In this document: positions 7,943-16,548 of the stretch, piece by piece
Numbering within the stretch: the first letter of the stretch is position 1
Layout: every line of letters begins with the position of its first letter
From: Amylibacter sp. SFDW26
GTDB lineage: Bacteria; Pseudomonadota; Alphaproteobacteria; Rhodobacterales; Rhodobacteraceae
Direction: 5' to 3'
DNA: 64,000 nt
Assembly (NCBI RefSeq): GCF_009184395.1
Contig: NZ_WEIC01000003.1
Coordinates: 62,001-126,000, forward strand
Notes under the pieces: generated by a model
What the model saw: only the letters and a program-made list of their open reading frames with translations
Told to the model about the DNA's origin: nothing
Database searches by the model: none
Translations under genes and position numbers: made by a program

Positions 7943-9252
7943 GCTTTTTCAACCGATGCTTCCAACGCTGGGTATTTCCAAGCCAGTGTTACCCCGCGTG
8001 CTATGAACAATACATTCAATGCGGCCCATAAACCGTGGTTGCCATATACTGGTACCAGAAAATACAGGGCTATGATGTAGATCACCACAGATAAAAACAT
8101 CATATTCCGCATGTCCTTGCTACGTGTTGCCCCAATAAACACACCGTCCAGCATCCAACATGTTACACCCGCGATTGGCGCCAAGACCATCCACGGCAGG
8201 TATTCACGCGCATCTATGCGCACATCTGCAGCATTGGTCATCACATCAATAACCCAACCGCCACACAACCAGAACATAAGTGCCATAACCGAAATAATTG
8301 CAACACCCCAGAAACATGACAGATACACACTGCGCCTAAATTGGTTGCGGTTCTTAGCTCCCAAAGCTTGCCCCACCAATGCTTCGGCAGATATCGCAAA
8401 ACCATCCATCGCATAGGCTGTAATTTCCATGAACTGCAACAGCACCTGATTGGCCGCAAGCGTAACGTTGCCAAAGCGAGCTCCCATGAACAAGAACGTC
8501 ATAAAGGACGCCTTTAACATCATAGACCGCAGCATAATATCGCTGTTCACAATGGCCATGCGCGTTAAACGGATACGATCAAACACCTGTTCCCAGTTGC
8601 GCCACAAAGCATTGCCGAACACATCGCGGGCTAAGAATATACCAAGGGCAAAACCACTCCATTCCGCAAGGAAAGTCGCAATAGCAACCCCCTCTACCCC
8701 CCATCCGAACTGCAATACGAACAGCAAATCCAAAACAATGTTCAATCCATTCATCCAGACTTGCAGAACCAACACCGCGCGCGTGCGTTCATGTGCCAAC
8801 AACCAGCCCGTAATACCATAAAGCCCAATCGCAGCAGGTGCTGAATATATGCGAATTTGCATATACCCATGAGCCATCGTTTCCACTTCGGGTGTTGCAG
8901 GGGCTGCTTTAAAAGCAAGCCAAAACAGCGGGATTTGCAACAGCATCACCAACAGGCCTGCCGCAACACCAATAATCAATGTCCGTGTTAGAAGGGCAGC
9001 TGTTTCACCTACATTCTTTTCTCCAATAGCTTGCGCAGTAAGACCCGTCGTCCCCATACGCAAAAAGCCAAACATCCAATAAATACCGCTAATTATAATG
9101 GCGCCAATACCCACGGCACCAATCGGGACTGCATCACCCAATTGCCCGACAACACCAGTATCAACTGCACCCAAAATAGGAATCGTAGCATTCGACAGAA
9201 CGATAGGTAAGGCTACAGATAAAACGCGCTTATGCGTTAAAGTTTGACTCAC
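7939..9252 (-). CDS. MATE-family multidrug/Na+ efflux transporter (DinF-like)
   Basis: 437 residues with about 12 hydrophobic segments and the MATE layout of two six-helix halves. 'LPIVLSNATIPILGAVDTGVVG' at the start is the DinF/eukaryotic-type MATE opening, with the 'VDTxVVG' signature. It would export cationic or organic compounds using H+ or Na+. It is the third gene of a minus-strand operon, starting immediately after the stop of a thioesterase (9252/9253). The association with two thioesterases is suggestive of acyl or aromatic product handling, but no substrate can be inferred. Confidence 0.9.
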   Translation of the reverse strand: MSQTLTHKRVLSVALPIVLSNATIPILGAVDTGVVGQLGDAVPIGAVGIGAIIISGIYWMFGFLRMGTTGLTAQAIGEKNVGETAALLTRTLIIGVAAGLLVMLLQIPLFWLAFKAAPATPEVETMAHGYMQIRIYSAPAAIGLYGITGWLLAHERTRAVLVLQVWMNGLNIVLDLLFVLQFGWGVEGVAIATFLAEWSGFALGIFLARDVFGNALWRNWEQVFDRIRLTRMAIVNSDIMLRSMMLKASFMTFLFMGARFGNVTLAANQVLLQFMEITAYAMDGFAISAEALVGQALGAKNRNQFRRSVYLSCFWGVAIISVMALMFWLCGGWVIDVMTNAADVRIDAREYLPWMVLAPIAGVTCWMLDGVFIGATRSKDMRNMMFLSVVIYIIALYFLVPVYGNHGLWAALNVLFIARGVTLAWKYPALEASVEKA

Positions 9253-9759
9253 TTATGCATCCTTAGATGGCATCAAAAAATGCCCCGTGGCTTGGCCAAT
9301 GATCTTTTGGCGATTATCTTGCCATGCCTCCACATGAACAGAAGCATAACGACGTCCTGACCGATTAATCCGCGCACGCGTGTAAATATCGCGCGGTTTA
9401 CCAGCGGCTAAATAGTCTGTTGTGAAGTCAATCGTTTTTGGCAAAATAGGCAAAGGTAGCTCTTCAATTTCTGCGCCACTTAACTTTTCTGTTTCAATTT
9501 TTCCCCACAATTCAGACCAAGCCAATTCAATGATCGCCGTCGTTTCCAAAAATGCAGCCGTTGCACCACCATGAATGGCAGGTAAAGTCGGGTTGCCAAT
9601 CAACATATCAGAATAAGCCATCGTGCCTGTCAACTCGTCACCCCGGCGCTCAAAACTAATACCCATAAACTTGATATAAGGAATGGCATCCACCAAACGC
9701 AGTAATGCACCATCGCGGCGAGTTTTAATCACTTGGATTGGTTCTGGTTTTTCGCGCAT
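9253..9759 (-). CDS. PaaI-family hotdog thioesterase (second of pair)
   Basis: 168 residues. A hotdog-fold core with 'IHGGATAAFLETTAIIEL' (the HGG helix that forms the acyl-CoA thioesterase active site) and 'IYTRARINRSGRRYASVHVEAW' as the later strands. The start is the ATG at 9759, which overlaps the TGA of the upstream gene (TGATG) and has GAGGGG about 8 nt upstream; a GTG at 9762 is an alternative. It hydrolyses acyl- or aryl-CoA esters in the cytoplasm. It has an N-terminal extension of about 25 residues relative to its upstream partner. Confidence 0.85.
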   Translation of the reverse strand: MREKPEPIQVIKTRRDGALLRLVDAIPYIKFMGISFERRGDELTGTMAYSDMLIGNPTLPAIHGGATAAFLETTAIIELAWSELWGKIETEKLSGAEIEELPLPILPKTIDFTTDYLAAGKPRDIYTRARINRSGRRYASVHVEAWQDNRQKIIGQATGHFLMPSKDA

Positions 9760-10199
9760 CACTCTGCCCCCCTCTTTTTTCGTGTAAAGGAAAAAGCACC
9801 CGTCGCTGTCGCTGTTGGCTCATCCTTTTGATCTCCTGCCCAAGCAACAACACGGACAAAGGCCACAGTCCGGGTCACATGAAAACAATGTGCTTCGGCA
9901 AAGATACGTTCGCCAGGTTTGGCCGATCGCATGTAATCAATGCGTAAATCCAAAGTCACGGATGCACTACTGTTCTCAGGATGCGTAAAAACAGAGGCCC
10001 CACCACAGCTGTCCATCAATGCGGAAATCGCACCACCATGAATAACACCTGTAGCAGGATCACCGATTAAACGCTCATCATAGGGCATCGACATGATCAC
10101 ATGAGCATCCTTGATCAAATCCATACGCATATTTAAGGCTTTGCAATGCGGAAGAGCCGTTGCAAAATGCTCTACCATTTCTTTCAAAGCAGGTTCCAT
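9759..10199 (-). CDS. PaaI-family hotdog thioesterase (first of pair)
   Basis: 146 residues, hotdog fold, with 'VIHGGAISALMDSCGGASVF' carrying the HGG motif and the downstream Asp/Ser-type helix. Length is normal for PaaI-like acyl-CoA thioesterases. Its stop overlaps the start of the second thioesterase, and the two together probably make a heteromer or act on related CoA esters. Two tandem PaaI-like genes occur in many Rhodobacterales genomes. The pair heads the operon that ends with the MATE transporter. Confidence 0.87.
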   Translation of the reverse strand: MEPALKEMVEHFATALPHCKALNMRMDLIKDAHVIMSMPYDERLIGDPATGVIHGGAISALMDSCGGASVFTHPENSSASVTLDLRIDYMRSAKPGERIFAEAHCFHVTRTVAFVRVVAWAGDQKDEPTATATGAFSFTRKKRGAE

Positions 10200-10440
10200 G
10201 TGAACACTTTCTATATAAAGCTAATCGCAATACTATTCATGTTGCTAAAATTACGCGCAAGTTGAAATTTCACTTACACCCACAAGCTTATTACAACTCT
10301 GCAATCCTTCAAAATATGACCCAACGTCACTTTCGATCCCAAATTGATGTGGTTGTTGAAGTAATCTTGATAGCATAGTCGTTCTAAAAGCTTGAAAAGT
10401 GAAACAAATTCAATAAAATGACCTCAAAGTTGGAGTTTAA

Positions 10441-10818
10441 ATGGCCGAACAAGAAAAATTAACGCTAAAAGAAATGTGTGAGAAGTTCGACGTGACACCT
10501 CGCACCCTGCGGTATTACGAATATATTGAGTTACTTCAGCCTGAAAAAGAAGGCCGCACACGATATTTCGGCTCCACAGAGATGGCTCGATTAGAGTTAA
10601 TTTTACGAGGTCGCCGCTTCGGTTTCTCGTTAGAAGAAATTCGTCAATGGTTAGAGCTTTATGACCAAGACCCAAATCACAAGACACAAATGGAAGCTTG
10701 GTTGGAAATGTCCGAAGCTCAAATTAAGGAATTAGAGTACCGTAAACTTCAACTAGAAGAGACAATCAAAGAGCTCAGCGATCTTCGAACGCACGCAAAA
10801 TCTGTTTTAGGAAAGTAA
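10441..10818 (+). CDS. MerR-family transcriptional regulator (first of paralogous pair)
   Basis: 125 residues: an N-terminal MerR winged helix ('LTLKEMCEKFDVTPRTLRYYEYIELLQP', residues about 7-35) and a C-terminal coiled coil (about 80-120) for dimerisation. There is no cysteine-rich metal-binding tail, so metal sensing is unlikely. Related proteins in alphaproteobacteria sit next to fatty-acid or branched-chain acyl-CoA degradation genes; none is adjacent here. The sequence is lysine/glutamate rich and AT-leaning. The gap to the second copy (10819-10914) contains repeated GTAAC/GTTAC elements that could be operators. Confidence 0.88.
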   Translation: MAEQEKLTLKEMCEKFDVTPRTLRYYEYIELLQPEKEGRTRYFGSTEMARLELILRGRRFGFSLEEIRQWLELYDQDPNHKTQMEAWLEMSEAQIKELEYRKLQLEETIKELSDLRTHAKSVLGK

Positions 10819-10914
10819 CGTAACGTAAATCAAATGTTACCTAAGGTGTAACTTGAAGGTGAATATCTTTCTTCATACATGCCCACCACAAACATAACAA
10901 TTAGGTGACATATT

Positions 10915-11304
10915 ATGGATGCTGTCTTAACGATCCGCCAGATGTGCGATAAATTTGAAGTTACAGCGCGTACTTTGCGCTTTTATGAAGACAAAGAACT
11001 GATTGCCCCAATTCGGGAAGGTCAAAAGCGTTTGTATACCAAACGTGAGCAAGTCCGTGTAAATCTAATTCTACAAGGGAAACGTTTTGGGTTCTCTTTA
11101 GAAAACATGCGTGAACTCCTTGATTTATACTATTTAGACGACCAACAAAAAACACAGATGGAACGTGCCGTAATTTTGGGTGAGCAACGCCTGATCGACA
11201 TGGAACAACAGCGTAAAGAGTTGGATCAAGCGATCATTGATATCAAAGAACGTTTGAAAATCAGCAACGACTGGCTGAAATCAGCGAAAAAGAAGGCTGG
11301 CTAA
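10915..11304 (+). CDS. MerR-family transcriptional regulator (second of paralogous pair)
   Basis: 129 residues with the same architecture as the gene just upstream: MerR helix-turn-helix ('LTIRQMCDKFEVTARTLRFYEDKELIAP') and a C-terminal coiled coil. The two proteins share most residues of the DNA-binding half, so they arose by tandem duplication and probably bind similar sites, perhaps as a heterodimer. The ligand is unknown. Its stop overlaps the stop of the convergent sulfotransferase gene by 4 bp (11301-11304). Confidence 0.88.
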   Translation: MDAVLTIRQMCDKFEVTARTLRFYEDKELIAPIREGQKRLYTKREQVRVNLILQGKRFGFSLENMRELLDLYYLDDQQKTQMERAVILGEQRLIDMEQQRKELDQAIIDIKERLKISNDWLKSAKKKAG

Positions 11305-11948
11305 AACTCATACCCAAATCGATTGATGTCTTCTTCAAAGGCGGCAGCAATGATTTCACGGCCAGTATCATCATAATACTTTGAATATTCTTTATCGCGT
11401 TGGGATTTATTATCATGGGGCAATTCCCCTAATTTAAATCCCAACGTGGTTTCTAATATCTGAGCGTCCTGCGCCAGATGTTCTAACCGCAGATACAGAT
11501 TGCATCGGTCCATCCCATCATGATCCATGACATAGCTCTTTGCCGCATCATTTTTGAAACTGCGTTGCATCATCCCGTTCCGCAGAAAATCCGCAAACGG
11601 CATCGATTGGGCAATTTTAACTGCGGGATGATCAAACGTTTGTTTCTTTAACCAATGATAATATGACACCACGCGGTCCCAAGGGTTACGCACAATAGTG
11701 AACACAAAATACTGTTCAATCTGCTCTTGTGTGATCAACCCGTAAACATCCGTCAGTCGTGCATGTTTCCACAATCGTCCTGACGCTTTCACATTTTTCA
11801 AACGGCTGCGCCTATTCTTGGCTTTGGGTGTATCCCCAATCAGCACATCATCCTTCATCGCTTTGTTTTCTAAAGCCAAACTTAAAGATGTTCCGCCAGT
11901 CTTGGGTATATGAACAAATATATATTTGCGGCCATGCGATATGATCAT
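11301..11948 (-). CDS. Sulfotransferase-family-2 domain protein
   Basis: 215 residues. 'IFVHIPKTGGTSL' near residue 10-22 is the 5'-phosphosulfate binding loop and 'VRNPWDRVVSYYHW' near 90-103 is the 3'-phosphate motif of PAPS-dependent sulfotransferases (the heparan-/chondroitin-like sulfotransferase 2 group). In marine bacteria such enzymes decorate exopolysaccharides or lipids, but the acceptor is not evident. No polysaccharide cluster is present. It stands alone, 37 bp downstream of the DMT gene on the same strand, and may share its transcript. Confidence 0.88.
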   Translation of the reverse strand: MIISHGRKYIFVHIPKTGGTSLSLALENKAMKDDVLIGDTPKAKNRRSRLKNVKASGRLWKHARLTDVYGLITQEQIEQYFVFTIVRNPWDRVVSYYHWLKKQTFDHPAVKIAQSMPFADFLRNGMMQRSFKNDAAKSYVMDHDGMDRCNLYLRLEHLAQDAQILETTLGFKLGELPHDNKSQRDKEYSKYYDDTGREIIAAAFEEDINRFGYEF

Positions 11949-11985
11949 AAAAAAACGTAACCTGTCCGATGCACAATCTCAACCA

Positions 11986-12897
11986 TCAAGCATCTTTACT
12001 GCGGATCGCGATTAATGCTCCCGATACGATAATAGCACCCATACCAATGATGGAAAGCCAATCCATGGCTTGGCCCCACATGACCCAACCAAAGAACCCA
12101 ACGGATATCAGGAAGCTATATTCATAAACAGCAAGGTAAGACGCATCCGCCATTTGATATGCTTTGGCTTGTGCCGTCATAACACCCATCGCAATCGCTG
12201 CCATCAATGTGATAATCCCTGTAGCATAGGCCGAAGGCCATATCCAACCACGTGTTGCAAAGGTAATGTCCGCCTCGGCAGGTGGTGATATCCAAAAGAA
12301 ATAACTTGCCCCAATCATGCCATATATAGCCATCGTGGCCAAAAACCAAAACGCCAATACACCAGCTGCTTCATCCGAGCATTTTACACGTGTCACGATA
12401 AGCCCAAGCGCATAAAAGGCAGCACCAATAAGCGGTAGAACACTAAGAATTGAAAAATCAGACGCGCTGGGCTTTAGGACGAGTAAAACGCCAATAAAAC
12501 CTAGGAAAATCGCACCAATGCGCCACAGACCAATACGTTCTTTGAACAGCAAAACGGAAAAGATCAAAACGAAAATAGGTGCCGCAAACAACGCAGCGCC
12601 AGCTTGAGCGATAGGCATATAAGCAATCACCGCAAAATAAAGCATCGCACCAGATGTAATGAACAGGCTACGTAATAAGACCCAAATCTTTTTCTTAGGT
12701 ACAAAATCCCACTTAAGGTACACGCCGATCAAAGCCAACAAAACGCATGAAATTACATTGCGAATGGCATGCATTTGCCAAACACCAATATCATCAGAAA
12801 TAAAATAAACCAAATTATCCGAGAACCCGATGGATGACATCGCTAACACCACCAAGCCAGCGGCAAGCAAAGTTTTATTCTGCGGTTGCGCACGCAT
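11986..12897 (-). CDS. DMT-family (EamA) transporter
   Basis: 303 residues with ten predicted transmembrane helices in two EamA repeats. 'GLVVLAMSSIGFSDNLVYFI' opens helix 1 and 'WGQAMDWLSIIGMGAIIVSG' closes the second repeat. The ATG at 12897 is preferred to the GTG at 12909. Members export metabolites or amino acids, or move small drugs; substrate unknown. It is upstream of, and co-directional with, the sulfotransferase gene. Confidence 0.88.
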   Translation of the reverse strand: MRAQPQNKTLLAAGLVVLAMSSIGFSDNLVYFISDDIGVWQMHAIRNVISCVLLALIGVYLKWDFVPKKKIWVLLRSLFITSGAMLYFAVIAYMPIAQAGAALFAAPIFVLIFSVLLFKERIGLWRIGAIFLGFIGVLLVLKPSASDFSILSVLPLIGAAFYALGLIVTRVKCSDEAAGVLAFWFLATMAIYGMIGASYFFWISPPAEADITFATRGWIWPSAYATGIITLMAAIAMGVMTAQAKAYQMADASYLAVYEYSFLISVGFFGWVMWGQAMDWLSIIGMGAIIVSGALIAIRSKDA

Positions 12898-13093
12898 GAT
12901 CCGTCCCACCCTCTATTCATTCGACATTTGGAGATGGCTTTTAAATATCCTCAAAGCCAGTTCAACGATTGAAATCATCAATATAGAGCTCTGGCAAGAC
13001 AATTTAATTTTTGTATTGTAAACAAAACTAGCAGGTTTAGTATTTTGTAGTTATAGTTATCACAAGAATAAGGCCGCAAAGGTCAATCAGGCG

Positions 13094-14104
13094 ATGACAG
13101 CATTAAAAAAATTTGAACGGTTAGAAAGTCTTGGACTTTGGAAGGAAACAGAAACCTCTCAAAAGGTAGAAACTGTTGTGTCCTTTGGAAAATCCAGTCT
13201 TGTTATATCTGATCACAAAGATACACCGCTCACTCATTGGGCTTTGGGCGCGATTGAAATCGTAACATCTGATGAGGGCTGTACTATTTATGCCCCAGAT
13301 AAAGAGCACACAGAAACATTAGAAATCACAGACCAAACTATGAATCGTGCGATCGAAAAGGTCCGCAAAGAAATTCGCCGTCCCAGATCACACCGCGGGC
13401 GCATTCGGCTATTATCTGCGGGGGCAATTGTCACATCACTTGGGTTGCTCAGCATTTTTTGGCTTCCCAAAGCATTGGCCGATTACACAACATCAGCGAT
13501 CACCGATGCAAAATCACGCGAGATCGGCGCGAAATTGATGCCTTATATCAACCAATACGCAGGAACACCCTGCCGCAAAGGCGAAACGTTAACCTCTGTA
13601 CGTAAGCTAGAGGACCGTTTGATTGGCGGCGAGCATAGCACATTGTTCATTTCCGATTTAGGTGCCCGTAAAAGCATGCATTTACCAGGCGGCATCATCT
13701 TGGCCAATAAAACATTGGTTGAAAATTATGATGGGGCTGAGATTTTAGCGGGCTATGTTCTGATGGAAAAAGCATTGCAACATGAAAGCCCAGCTTTGCA
13801 CACGTTGTTCTTAGAAGCAGGCCCAATTGCAACGATATCGTTTTTGGTCACAGGCGAGATAAAAGGTGACGTTCTAGAACAATTCGCCAAAGACCGTATC
13901 ACAGGTGCGATGAGCCAACCAGATAGTGTGGCATTGCTAGAGCTATTCAAATCCACCAACCTACCAAGCATACCTTTTGCAAAGACTTTAAACGCATCAG
14001 ACGCGACACAAGCATTGATCGATGGTAACCCTGTCACAGGCCCATATGAGCCGTTACTGACGGACCCACAGTGGTTGGCATTGCAAACTATTTGCGAAAA
14101 TTAA
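13094..14104 (+). CDS. Membrane-anchored M48-peptidase-like protein without HExxH
   Basis: 336 residues: a cytoplasmic N-terminal part (1-110), one transmembrane helix (about 112-135, 'LSAGAIVTSLGLLSIFW') and an extracytoplasmic domain (136-336). The outer domain has 'SMHLPGGIILANKTLVENY' followed by 'DGAEILAGYVLMEKALQH', which lines up with the 'ALPGG.i.v...Ll....deaElaaVlaHEigH' core of M48 peptidases. The zinc-binding HExxH is replaced by 'LMEKA', so it should not be an active metalloprotease. A Cys lies at about 156 and another near the C-terminus (332), which could pair. It is convergent with lolD, overlapping by 4 bp. The M48 relationship is my pattern match, not a search result. Confidence 0.6.
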   Translation: MTALKKFERLESLGLWKETETSQKVETVVSFGKSSLVISDHKDTPLTHWALGAIEIVTSDEGCTIYAPDKEHTETLEITDQTMNRAIEKVRKEIRRPRSHRGRIRLLSAGAIVTSLGLLSIFWLPKALADYTTSAITDAKSREIGAKLMPYINQYAGTPCRKGETLTSVRKLEDRLIGGEHSTLFISDLGARKSMHLPGGIILANKTLVENYDGAEILAGYVLMEKALQHESPALHTLFLEAGPIATISFLVTGEIKGDVLEQFAKDRITGAMSQPDSVALLELFKSTNLPSIPFAKTLNASDATQALIDGNPVTGPYEPLLTDPQWLALQTICEN

Positions 14105-14781
14105 GCGTCGACCAAACTGCCGTTTTCCAAGCGCACAACGCGGTCCATACGTTGCGCCAATTCTAAGTTATGCGTAGCAATCACGGCAGATAATCCAGTG
14201 CCGCGCACCAATTCCATCAGCGCATCAAACACTGTGTCAGAGGTGGCAGGGTCTAAGTTCCCTGTCGGTTCATCCGCCAGCAACAGTTTAGGCGCATTCG
14301 CCAAAGCACGGCAAAATGCAACGCGCTGCTGTTCGCCACCAGACAGTTCCGCTGGGCGGTGACTGATACGGTGATCCAAGCCAATTTTACCCAGCAAATC
14401 ACGCGCACGTGCGCAAGCATCCACTTTGGACACGCCATTTGCCAATTGCGGCAGCACAACATTTTCTTCGGCTGTAAATTCCTGCAACAAATGATGGAAT
14501 TGATAGATAAAACCAACATCTTGGCGACGTGTCGTCGTGCGACGGCGATCTGATTTACCAATCTGATCTTGGCCTGAAATCATCACCGATCCGCTGTCTG
14601 GTGTATCCAATAACCCTGCAATATGCAGCAATGTGGATTTACCCGCACCTGATGGTGCAACCAGTCCAACAACTTCGCCTGCTTTCACGCTTAAATCAAC
14701 ATTTGACAGAACCGTAACTTCGGTCGGCAAACCAGCATTATAGGCTTTGGAAATCTTTGACAGGCTTAGAACATCACTCAT
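14101..14781 (-). CDS. lolD: Lipoprotein-releasing ABC transporter, ATP-binding subunit LolD
   Basis: 226 residues with all ABC ATPase motifs: Walker A 'GLVAPSGAGKSTLLH' (about 38-52), Q-loop region 'IYQFHHLLQEFTAEENV', signature 'LSGGEQQRV' and Walker B 'LLLADEPTGNLD'. The 'FHHLLQEF' segment is typical of LolD. It powers extraction of outer-membrane lipoproteins from the inner membrane. It overlaps the permease gene by 8 bp, so the two are coupled. Confidence 0.94.
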   Translation of the reverse strand: MSDVLSLSKISKAYNAGLPTEVTVLSNVDLSVKAGEVVGLVAPSGAGKSTLLHIAGLLDTPDSGSVMISGQDQIGKSDRRRTTTRRQDVGFIYQFHHLLQEFTAEENVVLPQLANGVSKVDACARARDLLGKIGLDHRISHRPAELSGGEQQRVAFCRALANAPKLLLADEPTGNLDPATSDTVFDALMELVRGTGLSAVIATHNLELAQRMDRVVRLENGSLVDA

Positions 14782-16063
14782 AACGCAAAGCCTCCACTGG
14801 GTTCATGCGGGCGGCACGGCGCGCAGGGAATATTGTGATCGTGAAGGATAAACCAAGCGATAACACAACGGCGCTTAGCACATCCCCTAATTCCAGCTTT
14901 GCAGGTAGGTTCGACAACAAACGCACCGATGGATCCCAAACACCGCCACCACCTATGTAATTCACAAGGTCGAAAATTGGATCGATATATAGTGCAAACA
15001 GGCAGCCCATAATGACGCCGACAATAGTACCGACAACACCGATTGAGGCGCCACAGATAAAGAATACACGCATCACTGATCCTTCTGTCAGACCCATTGT
15101 ACGCAAAATACCCACATCGCGGCCTTTGTTTTTCACCAACATGATCAAGCCAGATACGATGTTCATCGATGCAATCAGAACAAGGATCGAAAGGATGACA
15201 AACATGATGTTATCCTCCATCTGCAAAGCCCGTAAAAATGCACCACTGGCGTTTTTCCATGTCCAAGCCAGACTGCGATCACCCGCTGCGCGCGTTAGCT
15301 CCCCCGTCATTTCATCCACACGGTCAGGGTCCGCGACCATAACCTCAAATTCATCAACCACACCTTCGCGGTTAAAGAATGCTTGCGCCTCGGCAAGCGG
15401 CATATAGACCCGAACTTTATCAATGTCATAACGCCCGACACCAAATATATAAACAATATCATAACTGCCCACGCGTGGGCTGGTGCCAAAGGCAGTCTTT
15501 ACACCATCTGGCGAAATCAGCGTGATCTTATCACCAACTGTCAGCCCCAATTCACGCGCTACACCTGTACCGATGGCAATACCATTTTCAAAGTCTTCAA
15601 TAGATCCTATACGCGTTTCAGGTTCGGCAATCAGTGGAAGTGTTTTCAGATCATCCAGTGTTTCGCCAAACACCTGCACACCTGCATTGCGCCCGTTACC
15701 AGAGGCCATCACTTGTGCATTTACAATGGGTGCCACGCGCACAACACCAGGAACCTTTTTGATCTCAGCAACTTTAGCCTCATAATCCGAAAAACTGCGA
15801 ACCGTCACACCTTGCGGATCAACATATGGCGATACATAAATCGAGGCATGAGCATTCGCCCCTAAAATTGTATTGGTGAATTCTGTGCGAAAACCAGAGC
15901 GAACGGCCAAAGTTGCGATCAATGCGAACACCGCCAAAGCAATACCGATCAGCGAAATCCATGTCATCACGCTGACCCCACCTTCGCGGCGTTTGGCCTT
16001 GATATATCGCCATGCGATCATCCATTCAAAGCCTGCGAATGGTTTTGTTGTACCTGTACTCAT
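14774..16063 (-). CDS. Lipoprotein-releasing permease (LolC/LolE type)
   Basis: 429 residues. MacB-like topology: an N-terminal transmembrane helix ('WISLIGIALAVFALIATLAVRSG'), a large periplasmic domain (about 55-280) and three C-terminal helices (about 285-420), ending 'MNPVEALRYE', the usual LolC/E end. Only one permease gene is present, as in other alphaproteobacteria, so it is expected to form the symmetric pair that hands lipoproteins to LolA. Its stop overlaps the start of lolD; its start overlaps the stop of the DUF2937 gene by 4 bp. Confidence 0.93.
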   Translation of the reverse strand: MSTGTTKPFAGFEWMIAWRYIKAKRREGGVSVMTWISLIGIALAVFALIATLAVRSGFRTEFTNTILGANAHASIYVSPYVDPQGVTVRSFSDYEAKVAEIKKVPGVVRVAPIVNAQVMASGNGRNAGVQVFGETLDDLKTLPLIAEPETRIGSIEDFENGIAIGTGVARELGLTVGDKITLISPDGVKTAFGTSPRVGSYDIVYIFGVGRYDIDKVRVYMPLAEAQAFFNREGVVDEFEVMVADPDRVDEMTGELTRAAGDRSLAWTWKNASGAFLRALQMEDNIMFVILSILVLIASMNIVSGLIMLVKNKGRDVGILRTMGLTEGSVMRVFFICGASIGVVGTIVGVIMGCLFALYIDPIFDLVNYIGGGGVWDPSVRLLSNLPAKLELGDVLSAVVLSLGLSFTITIFPARRAARMNPVEALRYE

Positions 16064-16548
16064 GCTGCCACCTGTTTCGGTTTTCTGCGCAATAAACGCA
16101 TGAAGCCCGCAAATAATCCATAGCCAAAAAGAAAACCAATGCTCACAAAGCTGGCACCTTCAAGGGTTAGGGGAACCGCTGGTTTGAAATCCTCTACAGT
16201 CCCCTTAAAAACCTCACTATCGCGCATGCGCGCAACATAGGCCAAACGGTTAAAAGCGTTGGCATCTTTCAGCCGAGAGTAGTCCTCAAATAACGTATCG
16301 AAGCGATCAAAAGTGCGGCGCATATCGTTTTGGCGGCTTTCCAAAAATTCAGACCCCGTCATCACAGCCAAAGCTTCATCGCGATTGTAGCCTGCGCTTT
16401 TGGCAGAACTGTCAAAATCTTGAACCACTGTTGCCAATTCATCCAAAGCGCCACCCATGCGTTGCACATACTGTTGGGAATATTCTGGAAACTGTGACAA
16501 AGCACAGCCGCATAGTATTCCGCCAACAGTATTTACAATGCTGACCAC
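16060..16548 (-). CDS. DUF2937 family membrane protein
   Basis: 162 residues. N-terminal hydrophobic segment ('VNTVGGILCGCALSQFPEY'), a long helical central region (30-125) rich in charged residues and a C-terminal transmembrane helix ('GASFVSIGFLFGYGLFAGFMRLL') followed by RRKPK. The layout and the 'SQFPEYSQQYVQRMGGALDE' start match DUF2937, a proteobacterial inner-membrane family of unknown function. It sits directly after proS (1 bp between stop and start) and before the Lol permease, an arrangement I associate with Rhodobacterales. Confidence 0.85.
   Translation of the reverse strand: MVSIVNTVGGILCGCALSQFPEYSQQYVQRMGGALDELATVVQDFDSSAKSAGYNRDEALAVMTGSEFLESRQNDMRRTFDRFDTLFEDYSRLKDANAFNRLAYVARMRDSEVFKGTVEDFKPAVPLTLEGASFVSIGFLFGYGLFAGFMRLLRRKPKQVAA

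Noticed and set aside
10441-11304. Toxin-antitoxin pair
   Set aside because: Both proteins are clearly MerR regulators of similar length, not a toxin with an antitoxin.
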